NCBI GenBank assembly: GCA_014378805.1
Contig: JACMMY010000098.1
Location: forward strand, 1-22,229
Direction of reading: 5' to 3'
DNA from: Moraxellaceae bacterium
Lineage (GTDB): Bacteria; Pseudomonadota; Gammaproteobacteria; Pseudomonadales; Moraxellaceae
Length of the DNA: 22,229 nt
The translations under genes were made by a program, and so were the position numbers. This document shows, one piece after another, positions 15,249 to 22,229 of the stretch. Below the pieces are notes generated by a model, which saw only the letters and a list, made by a program, of their open reading frames with translations, did not search any database and had not been told where the DNA came from. Numbering within the stretch: the first letter of the stretch is position 1; each line of letters opens with the position of its first letter.

Positions 15249-16160
15249 ATGAGCGCAAGTACATTGAGTGATAAAGCACTGGTCGTTACACCGCCAAGCA
15301 GCCCAACACTCATGCCTCTTAATACGTTGTCTTTAACTGCACCCGGTGTCAACTTGGGCGCATATATCAACACGATTAGCCAAATCCCTATTCTGACGCC
15401 AGAACAAGAAAAAGAACTCGCTGAACGTTACTTCTATGATGGTGATGTTGATGCAGCACGCGAATTGGTGCTATCGCACTTACGCTTCGTTGTGCATATT
15501 GCGCGTAGCTACGCAGGTTATGGCTTGCCACAAGGTGATTTGATTCAAGAAGGCAACGTTGGCTTAATGAAAGCCGTTAAACGTTTCGACCCTACTATGG
15601 GCGTGCGTTTGGTCTCGTTTGCGGTGCATTGGATTAAAGCTGAAATTCATGAATTCGTGATTCGCAATTGGCGTATTGTCAAAGTTGCCACGACCAAAGC
15701 ACAGCGTAAGTTATTCTTTAATCTACGTTCATTGAAGAAATCTAGTCGTAAACTGACGCTACAAGAAGCTGAAGACATCGCGCGCGACTTAAATGTCACA
15801 GCCGCTCAAGTGCTGGAGATGGAAGGACGCTTGACTGCGTATGACGCATCCTTTGAAGCACAAGCAGAAGATGATGAAGAAGGTCGCGTCGCGCCTGTCA
15901 TGTATTTAGAAGATACCCGTTTCGATCCTGCACGTGAAGTTGAGGAAGCCGATTGGGAAGCGCATAGCAATAACGCGCTCGCCAATGCCATGGGCAAACT
16001 CGATGATCGCTCACGCACGATTCTGAAACGCCGCTGGCTCGATGAAGAAAAATCCACGCTGCACGAACTCGCTGCCGAATATAAAGTGTCTGCTGAACGC
16101 ATTCGTCAGTTAGAAAAAAACGCCATGGATAAAATCCGTACCGCAATGTCAGTGGGTTAA
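15249..16160 (+). CDS. rpoH: Heat-shock sigma factor sigma-32
   Basis: RpoH directs RNA polymerase to heat-shock promoters. The 303-residue protein carries sigma region 2 (HLRFVVHIARSYAGYGLPQGDLIQEGNVGLMKAVKRFDP, with VSFAVHWIKAEIHEF), the RpoH box QRKLFFNLR (152-160) that is specific to this sigma type, and region 4 at the C-terminus (STLHELAAEYKVSAERIRQLEKNAMDKIR). About 20 extra residues precede the usual N-terminus. ACAGGAAC lies seven bases before the ATG. The gene begins a tightly packed run: DUF423 starts three bases after its stop. In other species RpoH is controlled by mRNA structure and by DnaK/FtsH. The leader hairpin may be relevant. Confidence 0.98.
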   Translation: MSASTLSDKALVVTPPSSPTLMPLNTLSLTAPGVNLGAYINTISQIPILTPEQEKELAERYFYDGDVDAARELVLSHLRFVVHIARSYAGYGLPQGDLIQEGNVGLMKAVKRFDPTMGVRLVSFAVHWIKAEIHEFVIRNWRIVKVATTKAQRKLFFNLRSLKKSSRKLTLQEAEDIARDLNVTAAQVLEMEGRLTAYDASFEAQAEDDEEGRVAPVMYLEDTRFDPAREVEEADWEAHSNNALANAMGKLDDRSRTILKRRWLDEEKSTLHELAAEYKVSAERIRQLEKNAMDKIRTAMSVG

Positions 16161-16163
16161 GCG

Positions 16164-16535
16164 ATGAATTGGTTGGCAATCTCCGCAGTCAATCTAGCTG
16201 CTGCGGTCATGTTTGGTGCTTTTGGTGCGCATGCGCTGAAGGCACGTCTCAGTAGCGAACAGCTTGGCTGGTGGCATACCGCAACAGAATACTTTTTTTA
16301 TCATGCGCTTGGCCTGCTGGTCATCGGCGCATTGATTCGTACCATCCCTACTCTCGAATTGCGTCTGCCCGCTGGCTTACTACAAATCGGCATTATCATT
16401 TTCTGTGGTTCGCTGTATGCCATGGCACTCGGCGCACCGCGTTGGTTTGGCGCGATTACTCCTATTGGCGGCACAGCCTTTATTCTGGGTTGGCTACTTT
16501 TGGCATGGTCAGCATGTAAGGTGTCGACAACGTGA
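16164..16535 (+). CDS. DUF423 membrane protein
   Basis: This 123-residue integral membrane protein belongs to the DUF423 (YgdD-like) family, with about four helices. The signature VMFGAFGAHALKARLS near residues 16-31 and the histidine-rich turn TATEYFFYHALGLLVIGAL are typical. Function is unknown for the family. Its start is three bases after rpoH and its stop overlaps the thiS start by four bases (GTGA), so it is co-translated with both neighbours. Nothing in its sequence links it to heat shock or thiamine. Confidence 0.9.
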   Translation: MNWLAISAVNLAAAVMFGAFGAHALKARLSSEQLGWWHTATEYFFYHALGLLVIGALIRTIPTLELRLPAGLLQIGIIIFCGSLYAMALGAPRWFGAITPIGGTAFILGWLLLAWSACKVSTT

Positions 16536-16735
16536 GTATCTCCATATTGGTTAATGGTGAACAGCTCAAAACCACCTCAAAAACCTTAGCAGAATTGGCA
16601 ACGGAATTAGGATTGAATGGCAAACGTTATGCGATTGAAGTCGATGGTATGTTGATTTCTAAAAGCCGTCATCTTGAGTACACATTAAATACAATGCAAA
16701 AGATTGAAATTGTTCACGCAGTTGGAGGCGGTTAA
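16532..16735 (+). CDS. thiS: Sulfur carrier protein ThiS
   Basis: ThiS carries sulfur as a C-terminal thiocarboxylate and donates it to the thiazole ring of thiamine. The 67-residue ubiquitin-like protein begins SISILVNGEQL and ends VGGG, the diglycine tail needed for adenylation by ThiF and thiocarboxylate formation. The start is GTG inside the DUF423 stop, so translation is coupled. The stop overlaps the next ATG by one base (TAATG). No thiF is present here. Confidence 0.95.
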   Translation: MSISILVNGEQLKTTSKTLAELATELGLNGKRYAIEVDGMLISKSRHLEYTLNTMQKIEIVHAVGGG

Positions 16736-17160
16736 TGGCTACATGTTGTGATATTCATCATCAAGAGGAATCCGAACATCAATCTGATGTTCATCAAGCG
16801 ATTGCACTCAGTGAAGTTTTTTGGCCTGAATTTGTCTACCACGATGGGCGCGTTTATTTAGAGAGTGCGCCTGATTCTGAACACTATCTTGAAATGCTCC
16901 TCGCCTGCGAATATGACAAAACTACAGTGCAAGCCTTATGCAATCATCGTCATTTGCTTGAGTATTGTTTAGCGGTTGATTCCAAAAACACGCCGACACG
17001 TGAGCAGCTCATTGCTTTTGGTCAGCGTTTGCAAGCGATGTGGCAAGCCAAACTTGCACAAGACTTTCCGAATTTGAACATCATCGTTGCTTTTGATGCG
17101 CAAGATGAAGATCCGTTAGATGATTTACAAATTGTTGTTTACGAAGAAGAAGTTGAATGA
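16735..17160 (+). CDS. Unknown protein between thiS and thiG
   Basis: I do not recognise this 141-residue acidic, soluble protein. It starts MATCCDIHH, a Cys-Cys-x-x-His-His cluster, followed by a region rich in Glu and His (EESEHQSDVHQ). The cluster might bind a metal. Other cysteines occur in LLACEYDK, ALCNHRH and EYCLAVD. The C-terminal part (LAQDFPNLNIIVAFDAQDEDPLDDLQIVVYEEEVE) is strongly acidic. There is no signal peptide or membrane segment. Its start overlaps the thiS stop by one base and its stop overlaps thiG by four (ATGA). It therefore is translated at a matched rate with both, which favours a role in thiazole synthesis or a complex with ThiS/ThiG. This is inference. Confidence 0.8.
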   Translation: MATCCDIHHQEESEHQSDVHQAIALSEVFWPEFVYHDGRVYLESAPDSEHYLEMLLACEYDKTTVQALCNHRHLLEYCLAVDSKNTPTREQLIAFGQRLQAMWQAKLAQDFPNLNIIVAFDAQDEDPLDDLQIVVYEEEVE

Positions 17161-17966
17161 ACGCCATGACTACTCCTGCATTCCAAGATCAACCGCTTAT
17201 TGTCGGCACACGTACCTTCTCTTCGCGCCTTTTAGTCGGTACGGGCAAATATAAAGACCTCGCTGAAACGGGCGCAGCGATTAGCATGAGCGGTGCTGAA
17301 ATCGTCACGGTCGCGATTCGTCGTAGCAACATCGGACAAAATCCAGGTGAGCCAAATCTGCTTGATGTAATTCCACCAGATCGTTATACGATTTTGCCAA
17401 ATACCGCAGGTTGCTTTGATGCAGACAGCGCGGTGCGTACTTGTATGCTCGCACGTGAACTCTTGGACGGTCATAACCTCGTTAAACTCGAAGTGTTAGG
17501 GGACACCAAGACACTTTATCCAAATGTCGTCGATACGCTCAAAGCGGCACGCACATTGATTGATGATGGTTTTGAAGTGATGGTTTACACATCCGATGAT
17601 CCAATCATTGCGAAAGAACTGGAAAACATGGGCTGTGTTGCAGTCATGCCACTCGGAAGTTTGATTGGTTCAGGTTTAGGTCTGACCAATCCACATAACA
17701 TTCGTCTGATTCTTGAAAATGCTAATGTGCCGATTATCGTTGATGCTGGCGTGGGCACTGCTTCTGATGCTGCAATTGCAATGGAATTGGGTTGTGCTGG
17801 TGTGTTGATGAATACTGCTATTGCTGCGGCTCAAAATCCAGTGTTAATGGCTTCAGCCATGAAAAAAGCGGTTGAAGCTGGACGTGAAGCATTTCTAGCG
17901 GGTCGTATGCCGAGAAAGGCGTATGCCAATGCAAGCTCGCCAGAGACTGGGTATTTTTTTAAGTAA
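17157..17966 (+). CDS. thiG: Thiazole synthase ThiG
   Basis: ThiG condenses deoxyxylulose 5-phosphate, dehydroglycine and ThiS-thiocarboxylate into thiazole phosphate for thiamine. The 269-residue TIM barrel shows SRLLVGTGKY (23-32), the Schiff-base lysine K110 in VKLEVLGDTKTLYPN, and the phosphate-binding loops MPLGSLIGSGLGL and VDAGVGTASDAAIAMELG. A second start at residue 4 is possible. The first ATG overlaps the preceding stop (ATGA). It is the last of the overlapping genes. No thiamine (TPP) riboswitch is recognisable before this cluster. Confidence 0.97.
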   Translation: MNAMTTPAFQDQPLIVGTRTFSSRLLVGTGKYKDLAETGAAISMSGAEIVTVAIRRSNIGQNPGEPNLLDVIPPDRYTILPNTAGCFDADSAVRTCMLARELLDGHNLVKLEVLGDTKTLYPNVVDTLKAARTLIDDGFEVMVYTSDDPIIAKELENMGCVAVMPLGSLIGSGLGLTNPHNIRLILENANVPIIVDAGVGTASDAAIAMELGCAGVLMNTAIAAAQNPVLMASAMKKAVEAGREAFLAGRMPRKAYANASSPETGYFFK

Positions 17967-18013
17967 TTGGATTTCAATAAGATGGGCAATAATTAAATCA
18001 CAAAGGATTATAT

Positions 18014-18514
18014 ATGCGACCGCTCATTTTGGTAGTTGGATTACTTGCCGCAACTTTAACTTGGGGCGAACAATCGACAAATTCGAGTGGCGAATACTCA
18101 ATGGATTTAGGTCAAGTCTATGGTGCTATTCAGGGGATTAAATCCACCAATGAAATATGTAATGAGTCTTTTCCGCTGCTCAAAAAACAAAATGATGCAG
18201 CTTTCCAAAACTGGAGAAAACAATATTTACCTTTTTTACAGGAAATAGAAAAATACTGGACAGCGGCAGCATGGAAGATTACAAATGGAGACCAACAGAA
18301 ATATCTAGAATTTCTCACAAAATTTAATGCTTCTTCTGTCCAATATAAAAATAGCTTGCGAGCATATCTTTCCGCGAATGGATCTGACTCATTGAGTAAA
18401 CAGTGCAGTTATTATTCGGAATATTTAACAACTGAACGTGCTAATTTTGAATACTATTACGCTGAACAGGTAAACACGATTCGAGGCGGTTTAGTAAAGC
18501 ACTCAACAAGTTAA
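18014..18514 (+). CDS. Secreted protein of unknown function
   Basis: This 166-residue protein starts with a signal peptide (MRPLILVVGLLAATLTWG, probable cleavage near residue 18), so the mature form is likely periplasmic. The rest is rich in aromatic residues and appears helical. The two mature cysteines, in NEICNES (about residue 49) and SKQCSYY (about 131), may form a disulfide. I do not recognise a family. AAAGGA lies six bases before the ATG, which is good. The gene is 47 bases after thiG and somewhat richer in A+T than its neighbours. It converges on yaeQ. Confidence 0.72.
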   Translation: MRPLILVVGLLAATLTWGEQSTNSSGEYSMDLGQVYGAIQGIKSTNEICNESFPLLKKQNDAAFQNWRKQYLPFLQEIEKYWTAAAWKITNGDQQKYLEFLTKFNASSVQYKNSLRAYLSANGSDSLSKQCSYYSEYLTTERANFEYYYAEQVNTIRGGLVKHSTS

Positions 18515-18550
18515 CCTTAATACTCATCAATTATTTGATGTGATCAATAT

Positions 18551-18587
18551 TTGAAAGCGGGAGTATTGTTTAATTCCCCGCTTTCAA
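18551..18587. terminator. 11-bp hairpin spanning the yaeQ stop codon
   Basis: TTGAAAGCGGG (18551-18561) and CCCGCTTTCAA (18577-18587) form a perfect 11-bp stem with a 15-base loop. The right arm is the last codons of yaeQ and the yaeQ stop lies in the loop. No T run follows on either strand, so it is an atypical terminator between two convergent genes, or a structure that protects mRNA 3' ends. Confidence 0.45.
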
Positions 18588-19112
18588 CACCACCAACTTC
18601 ACATCCACCGAACCTTCATCAGACGACACCAAAATCTCATCATCCTGAATAGTAAAACTCCAACGTACCGAACGATTAACTAGTGCTGTCAGTGCCTCGC
18701 TTTGCTCAGGTAAAAGCTGCAATACCGTCACGTTATCTAAACGCGCGATTTTATTTTCAATGCCTTTAAACCACACATCTGTACTGCTGTTATAGCTCAG
18801 CACCACAACTTTTTTCGAACGATTAGACGCTTTCTTAATGCGCGTTTCATCAGGCTGACCGACATCAATCCACAACTGAATCGCATCGGTTAAATCTTTA
18901 TCCCAAACATCAGGCTCATCAACCTCAAACAACCCCTTGGTAAACGTCAGCGATTCACTCGCATATAAACCAAACATCAACACACGCGCCATCACACGCT
19001 CTTCGGTTTCCGAAGGATGACGCGCAATCGTCAGTGAATGCGTTTCATAATAATGACGATTCATATCAGCAATTTGCAGATCTGCTTTATAGATTGTTGC
19101 TTTCAGTGCCAC
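18570..19112 (-). CDS. yaeQ: YaeQ family protein
   Basis: YaeQ is a small cytoplasmic protein with a PD-(D/E)XK nuclease-like fold. Its biochemical role is unclear, and E. coli YaeQ was reported to suppress RfaH-linked phenotypes. The 180-residue protein has the usual ALKATIYKADLQIADMNRHYY beginning, HPSETEERVMARVLMF, and DLTDAIQLWIDVGQPDETRIKKASNRSKKVVVLSYN. The start is GTG, with AAGG upstream at a longish distance. It is transcribed alone, toward the secreted-protein gene, and the hairpin at its end may stabilise its transcript. Confidence 0.92.
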   Translation of the reverse strand: MALKATIYKADLQIADMNRHYYETHSLTIARHPSETEERVMARVLMFGLYASESLTFTKGLFEVDEPDVWDKDLTDAIQLWIDVGQPDETRIKKASNRSKKVVVLSYNSSTDVWFKGIENKIARLDNVTVLQLLPEQSEALTALVNRSVRWSFTIQDDEILVSSDEGSVDVKLVVLKAGN

Positions 19113-19210
19113 GATGAATCTGCCTTATGAATACGATGTGTAAAAAGATGCGTAAGCATAGAGGATTCACTGGCTTAAATCATAAATTTTTCTATTTTTT
19201 GTTTATGAGA

Positions 19211-19450
19211 TTTTGATCTTCGCTTTGCTGTTCACCCGTCTGGAGCAACTGTTTGAGCCAAACATTCATCACTCAATAATTTGATATCTTGGATAAGCCT
19301 TTTTTTAAAGATACCTCCCCGCACGCGAGTTTTGCGTAGGACACGGTTTTGCTTACTTTTGCCAAGACAAAAGTGAGGCCAGCCGCAGGCGAATCCTCCC
19401 ATTACTAAGTCAAAGGGTAAGACTCCCAAGAGGAAATGCTTTTGATCTTC
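19211..19450. repeat. Repeat-like block bordered by TTTTGATCTTC
   Basis: The 11-base word TTTTGATCTTC occurs at 19211-19221 and again at 19440-19450. Between them is a block of mixed composition with an inner hairpin: ACTTTTG (19355-19361) and CAAAAGT (19368-19374) with a six-base loop. The open frame on the minus strand (19232-19429) gives an odd peptide (CGWPHFCLGKSKQNR) that does not look like a functional gene. The block resembles the short dispersed repeats seen between genes in many Proteobacteria. Whether it recurs in this genome cannot be seen from one window. Confidence 0.35.
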
Positions 19451-19478
19451 CCTAAATTCAACCTACCAAATCACAGAC

Positions 19479-19513
19479 AAAAAAAAGCCAATTGGTAAAG
19501 GTGATCAATTGGC
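19479..19513 (-). terminator. Intrinsic terminator of nfuA
   Basis: On the minus strand GCCAATTG (19513-19506) pairs with CAATTGGC (19494-19487) around an 11-base loop and is followed by eight T (19486-19479). It lies 23 bases past the nfuA stop. This is a textbook terminator. Confidence 0.85.
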
Positions 19514-19536
19514 CCTGTTCTAAAGCAATTTGGTTC

Positions 19537-20196
19537 TTACTTAAAGTAAGCACCTTCCCGCTTGGTATGGTCTGTCTTATCAATCACACGTCCAAGCTCA
19601 GGAATATGTTCTTTTAGCGAGGTTTCTACGCCCTGCTTCAATGTCATATCTACCGCCGAACAGCCCTGACAGCCACCCCCAAATTGCAATACTGCTGTCA
19701 AACCATCCGTCGGATCATCAAACAACTCAACTAACGATACATTACCACCATGTGCCGCCAAACCTGGATTAATTTCAGATTGCAATACATAACCAATACG
19801 TTCTTCAATCGAAGCATTCGCACCGATACGGGGCACTTTTGAATTCGGTGCTTTAAATGTCAACTGACCGCCAAAACGATCTTTGTTGTAATCAATCACA
19901 GCATCTTTCAAATACGAAATGCTGGGTTGATCAATATATGCTGCAAACTCAGGATAGACGATTTTAGCATCCGTCGTAATTTCTTCACCCGGGGTGCTAT
20001 ACGCCATGCAGCATTCCGCACGCGGCGTGCCTGCATTCTCAACAAATATACGCACACCAATGCCGGGGGTATTTTGTTTAGCGAGTAATTCTTTGAGGTA
20101 TTCTTGCGCTGAAGGTGTGATCTGCATATTTGGCTGATCAACATCGGCTGATCCCGCGACCTCTAAAACAACTGCTTCACTTGCTACATCTGACAT
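19537..20196 (-). CDS. nfuA: Fe-S biogenesis protein NfuA
   Basis: NfuA carries a [4Fe-4S] cluster between two monomers and delivers it to targets such as aconitase and lipoyl synthase, especially under oxidative stress or iron limitation. The 219-residue protein has an A-type carrier-like N-terminal domain (about 25-120) whose cysteine motif is degenerate (AECCMAYS), as is usual. The C-terminal Nfu domain has the cluster-binding pair C176 and C179 in GGGCQGCSAVD. TGAGGAA precedes the ATG. It is transcribed alone with a clear terminator. The 286-base gap upstream to glpD is unassigned. Confidence 0.96.
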   Translation of the reverse strand: MSDVASEAVVLEVAGSADVDQPNMQITPSAQEYLKELLAKQNTPGIGVRIFVENAGTPRAECCMAYSTPGEEITTDAKIVYPEFAAYIDQPSISYLKDAVIDYNKDRFGGQLTFKAPNSKVPRIGANASIEERIGYVLQSEINPGLAAHGGNVSLVELFDDPTDGLTAVLQFGGGCQGCSAVDMTLKQGVETSLKEHIPELGRVIDKTDHTKREGAYFK

Positions 20197-20482
20197 TGTT
20201 GATTCCTCAGTGACAGCCTTACGATTATTAAACTACCACGCAAAACATCTCGCGAATGACGCTGATCATGAATGCGCAGTAGTGATCCAGCATCTGTCGC
20301 TGAACCGAAAAGGGCTAGGTATTCCTATGATAACATTTATGGGGTTTCACTAGGCGTTTGGCAAGTATTGAGAGCGATATTTATTAAAGATTGTTAAATA
20401 AATAACAAAGCAAAATCCCCCCCTCAATTTTTCATTGCAATGGAAGGTTAAAGAGGATTTGCTATTGACGCTTTCAACTCAG
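20197..20482. promoter_or_regulatory. 286-base gap between nfuA and glpD
   Basis: This gap holds the nfuA promoter and the glpD 3' end. I find no clear promoter hexamers. gcaaaatcc (about 20410) and ggatttgc (about 20455) could pair imperfectly across a long loop, but no T run follows and I do not call a terminator. No tRNA, small gene or repeat is recognised here. Confidence 0.4.
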
Positions 20483-22078
20483 TTAGGCAGCCACTGGCTT
20501 AGGCAATGACTGAAACCATTCAATAAATAATGCTCTTTCTGCTTCGCTCATATGCAAGCCGCATTTCGTCCGTCGCCACATCACATCTTCCGCTTGCCAT
20601 GCCCATTCGACACGGCGCAGATAATGAACTTCAGCTTCATATAATCCGCCGCCAAAATACTGACCTAAATCAGACATGGATTGTGCATCACCTAATACTT
20701 CTGTAGTTAATGTGCCGTATCGGCGCGTAATACTCGCCAAAAACGCTGGATCAAGCTGTGGATATTGCTTGATAAAATCAGCTTGCCACGCAGCAAAACC
20801 ATGCCAACCTTGCGGAATATCACCACCACTCAACGGCTCTTTATCCGTCCAACCCTCAGGTAAATTCGTACAAAACACCGCTAAATCATTCAGCGCATGT
20901 TCCGCTAATTTACGATACGTTGTTAATTTTCCGCCCATCACGGTTAGCAAAGGCGCTTTGTTATTCACCGCATCGATCTTTAACTCGTAGTCGCGAGAAA
21001 CTGCTGAAGCGTTTTCAACATCACCATCATCCATCAGCGGACGCACGCCGCTATAACGCCAAATCACATCTTGAGGCGTTAATGGTTTTTCCAGATAATG
21101 ATTTACCGCACCGCATAAATAATCGACTTCGGCATCGGTCATTTTGGGCAATTGATTTGGATCTGCAAGTGGTAAATCGGTTGTTCCGATCAACGTGTAA
21201 TCACGCTCATATGGCAACATAAAAATCACACGGCGATCAGTGTGCTGCAAAATATAAGCGTGTTCGCCTTCATAGCAACGCGCCACAACCATGTGTGAAC
21301 CTTGGACAAGACGAATTTGTCGTTTGCCTTCAGGTTCTTTTTTGGTAGCGGAATCATCAGACTCAATCTTCGCTTGCACTTGACTGACCCAAGGACCGCT
21401 GGCATTGACCAACATTTTGGCGCGAATATGCGATGAAACTTGCTCAAGAAACGGATGCGCGTCCGTTGGTTTAATCTCGATTTGCCATTCATGATCGACA
21501 CGCTTGGCCTGCTCAAAACTGACGCGAGGTAACAGAATCGCACCATGCTTTTGTGCGGATAAAGCATTGAGCAACACCAAACGCGCATCATCGACCCAAG
21601 CATCAGAATAGGTAAAACCACGACTAAACATTTCTTTTAGAGGTTTACCCAACACAGAATTAGTGAGTACGACTGCTTTCGATTTAGCGAGTGAAATCCG
21701 ACCGCCCAAACGATCATAGAGAAACAATCCAGTACGAATCATCCAACGCGGACGCAGACTCGCAACATGTGGCATGACAAAATTCATCGGCCATGCAATA
21801 TGTGGCGCAATCGCCAGCAATCGCTCACGCTCTGCCAATGCTTCGCGTACCAAACGGAACTCGTAATACTCCAAATAGCGCAAACCACCATGAATCAATT
21901 TACTCGACGCACTCGAAGTCGCACCCGCAAAATCACCTTTTTCGACGAGTAGTACTTTGAGTCCACGACCAGCCGCATCACGCGCAATGCCAACGCCGTT
22001 AATTCCCCCTCCAATAACGACGAGATCGTAAAGATCATCGTCATTATTCTCGTTGACCACATCATTTTGTACTGTCAT
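20483..22078 (-). CDS. glpD: Aerobic glycerol-3-phosphate dehydrogenase
   Basis: GlpD oxidises glycerol 3-phosphate to dihydroxyacetone phosphate at the inner face of the cytoplasmic membrane and feeds electrons to ubiquinone, for growth on glycerol and for lipid turnover. The 531-residue FAD protein has the dinucleotide-binding motif VVIGGGINGVGIARD (20-34), then LLVEKGDFAGATSSASSKLIHGGLRYLEYYEFRLV, the family signature. IGTTDLPLADPNQLP, RYSGVRPLMDDGD and GGKLTTYRKLAEHAL follow. It is about 30 residues longer than the E. coli enzyme, mostly in the middle and the N-terminus. It lies 33 bases downstream of the stop of the partial gene, so the two are likely co-transcribed. Confidence 0.97.
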   Translation of the reverse strand: MTVQNDVVNENNDDDLYDLVVIGGGINGVGIARDAAGRGLKVLLVEKGDFAGATSSASSKLIHGGLRYLEYYEFRLVREALAERERLLAIAPHIAWPMNFVMPHVASLRPRWMIRTGLFLYDRLGGRISLAKSKAVVLTNSVLGKPLKEMFSRGFTYSDAWVDDARLVLLNALSAQKHGAILLPRVSFEQAKRVDHEWQIEIKPTDAHPFLEQVSSHIRAKMLVNASGPWVSQVQAKIESDDSATKKEPEGKRQIRLVQGSHMVVARCYEGEHAYILQHTDRRVIFMLPYERDYTLIGTTDLPLADPNQLPKMTDAEVDYLCGAVNHYLEKPLTPQDVIWRYSGVRPLMDDGDVENASAVSRDYELKIDAVNNKAPLLTVMGGKLTTYRKLAEHALNDLAVFCTNLPEGWTDKEPLSGGDIPQGWHGFAAWQADFIKQYPQLDPAFLASITRRYGTLTTEVLGDAQSMSDLGQYFGGGLYEAEVHYLRRVEWAWQAEDVMWRRTKCGLHMSEAERALFIEWFQSLPKPVAA

Positions 22079-22111
22079 AAATCACTCTTGATAAACCCGA
22101 TTCCACATCGA

Positions 22112-22229
22112 CTATTTTTTAGAATCACTATTATCTAATGCTGCACTTTCTAATACCGCATTTTGCAATGCGATACGCTTTAATCTGACAATGGTTTTTT
22201 CCAAGCCATCGGCAAATTGTTTTTTATCA
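22112..22229 (-). CDS. Partial C-terminus of an unidentified gene
   Basis: Reading from the right edge on the minus strand, one frame stays open for 38 codons to a TAG at 22112-22114. The peptide is DKKQFADGLEKTIVRLKRIALQNAVLESAALDNSDSKK, charged and probably helical. It is 5' truncated by the window edge. I do not recognise it. Its position 33 bases before glpD and on the same strand suggests a shared transcript, perhaps a glycerol-related gene, but nothing in the peptide shows this. Confidence 0.5.
   Translation of the reverse strand, partial: DKKQFADGLEKTIVRLKRIALQNAVLESAALDNSDSKK

Noticed and set aside
15806..16179. Long minus-strand frames opposite rpoH
   Set aside because: They are antisense shadows caused by rpoH codon composition; the plus strand is a certain gene.
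16164..17157. TPP riboswitch before thiS/thiG
   Set aside because: thiS starts inside the DUF423 stop, leaving no leader, and no TPP-type conserved bases are seen upstream of rpoH.
19232..19429. 65-codon minus-strand frame in the yaeQ-nfuA gap
   Set aside because: The peptide is not protein-like and lies within the repeat-like block; no start signal is seen.
21226..21621. 131-codon minus-strand frame inside glpD
   Set aside because: It is an alternate frame of the same strand within a certain glpD gene.

Overview
The window looks like ordinary chromosome of a gammaproteobacterium. The MtgA, NfuA and ProS proteins, the moderate G+C content and the set of neighbours suggest the order Pseudomonadales, probably Moraxellaceae (Acinetobacter relatives). 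This placement is inferred from protein character, not from a search. No phage, transposase, CRISPR array, toxin cassette or defence island is visible. Nearly all genes are housekeeping genes, and the less ordinary material is small.

Layout, left to right. Minus-strand ppk1 (polyphosphate kinase) ends at a bidirectional terminator and starts behind a Pho-box-like promoter. Minus-strand mtgA (peptidoglycan glycosyltransferase) lies opposite a plus-strand rhomboid protease. Then come a DUF2237 gene, fbp (gluconeogenesis) and a TrmH/SpoU rRNA methyltransferase on the plus strand, converging on a minus-strand deoxyinosine/uracil-DNA-glycosylase-like gene. A tRNA-Arg(CCU) gene follows. Next to it is an AT-rich orphan gene for a one-TM, coiled-coil-like protein, which looks like a small acquired insert. 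A Crp/Fnr regulator and a DUF962 (Mpo1-like) gene form a minus-strand pair, divergent from proS. proS ends in a strong terminator and converges on galE.

The middle is a tRNA-modification cluster. tusD-tusC-tusB-tusE relays sulfur for 2-thiouridine at U34 and runs head to head with galE. It ends one base from the stop of the convergent tsaD (t6A37 synthesis). A 372-base leader follows, with a possible 48-codon ORF and an 8-bp hairpin just before rpoH. rpoH, a DUF423 membrane protein, thiS, an unrecognised 141-residue gene and thiG are packed end to end with overlapping stops and starts, then a secreted protein of unknown function.

The right part has yaeQ (minus), a 424-base gap with a repeat-like block and the nfuA terminator, nfuA (Fe-S carrier), glpD (aerobic glycerol-3-phosphate dehydrogenase) and the last 38 codons of an unidentified minus-strand gene cut by the window edge.

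The most interesting leads are the unknown gene translationally locked between thiS and thiG, the Pho-box/-10 arrangement before ppk1, the rpoH leader with its hairpin and small ORF, the tRNA-linked orphan gene, and the repeat-like block between yaeQ and nfuA. None of these proves a new system.
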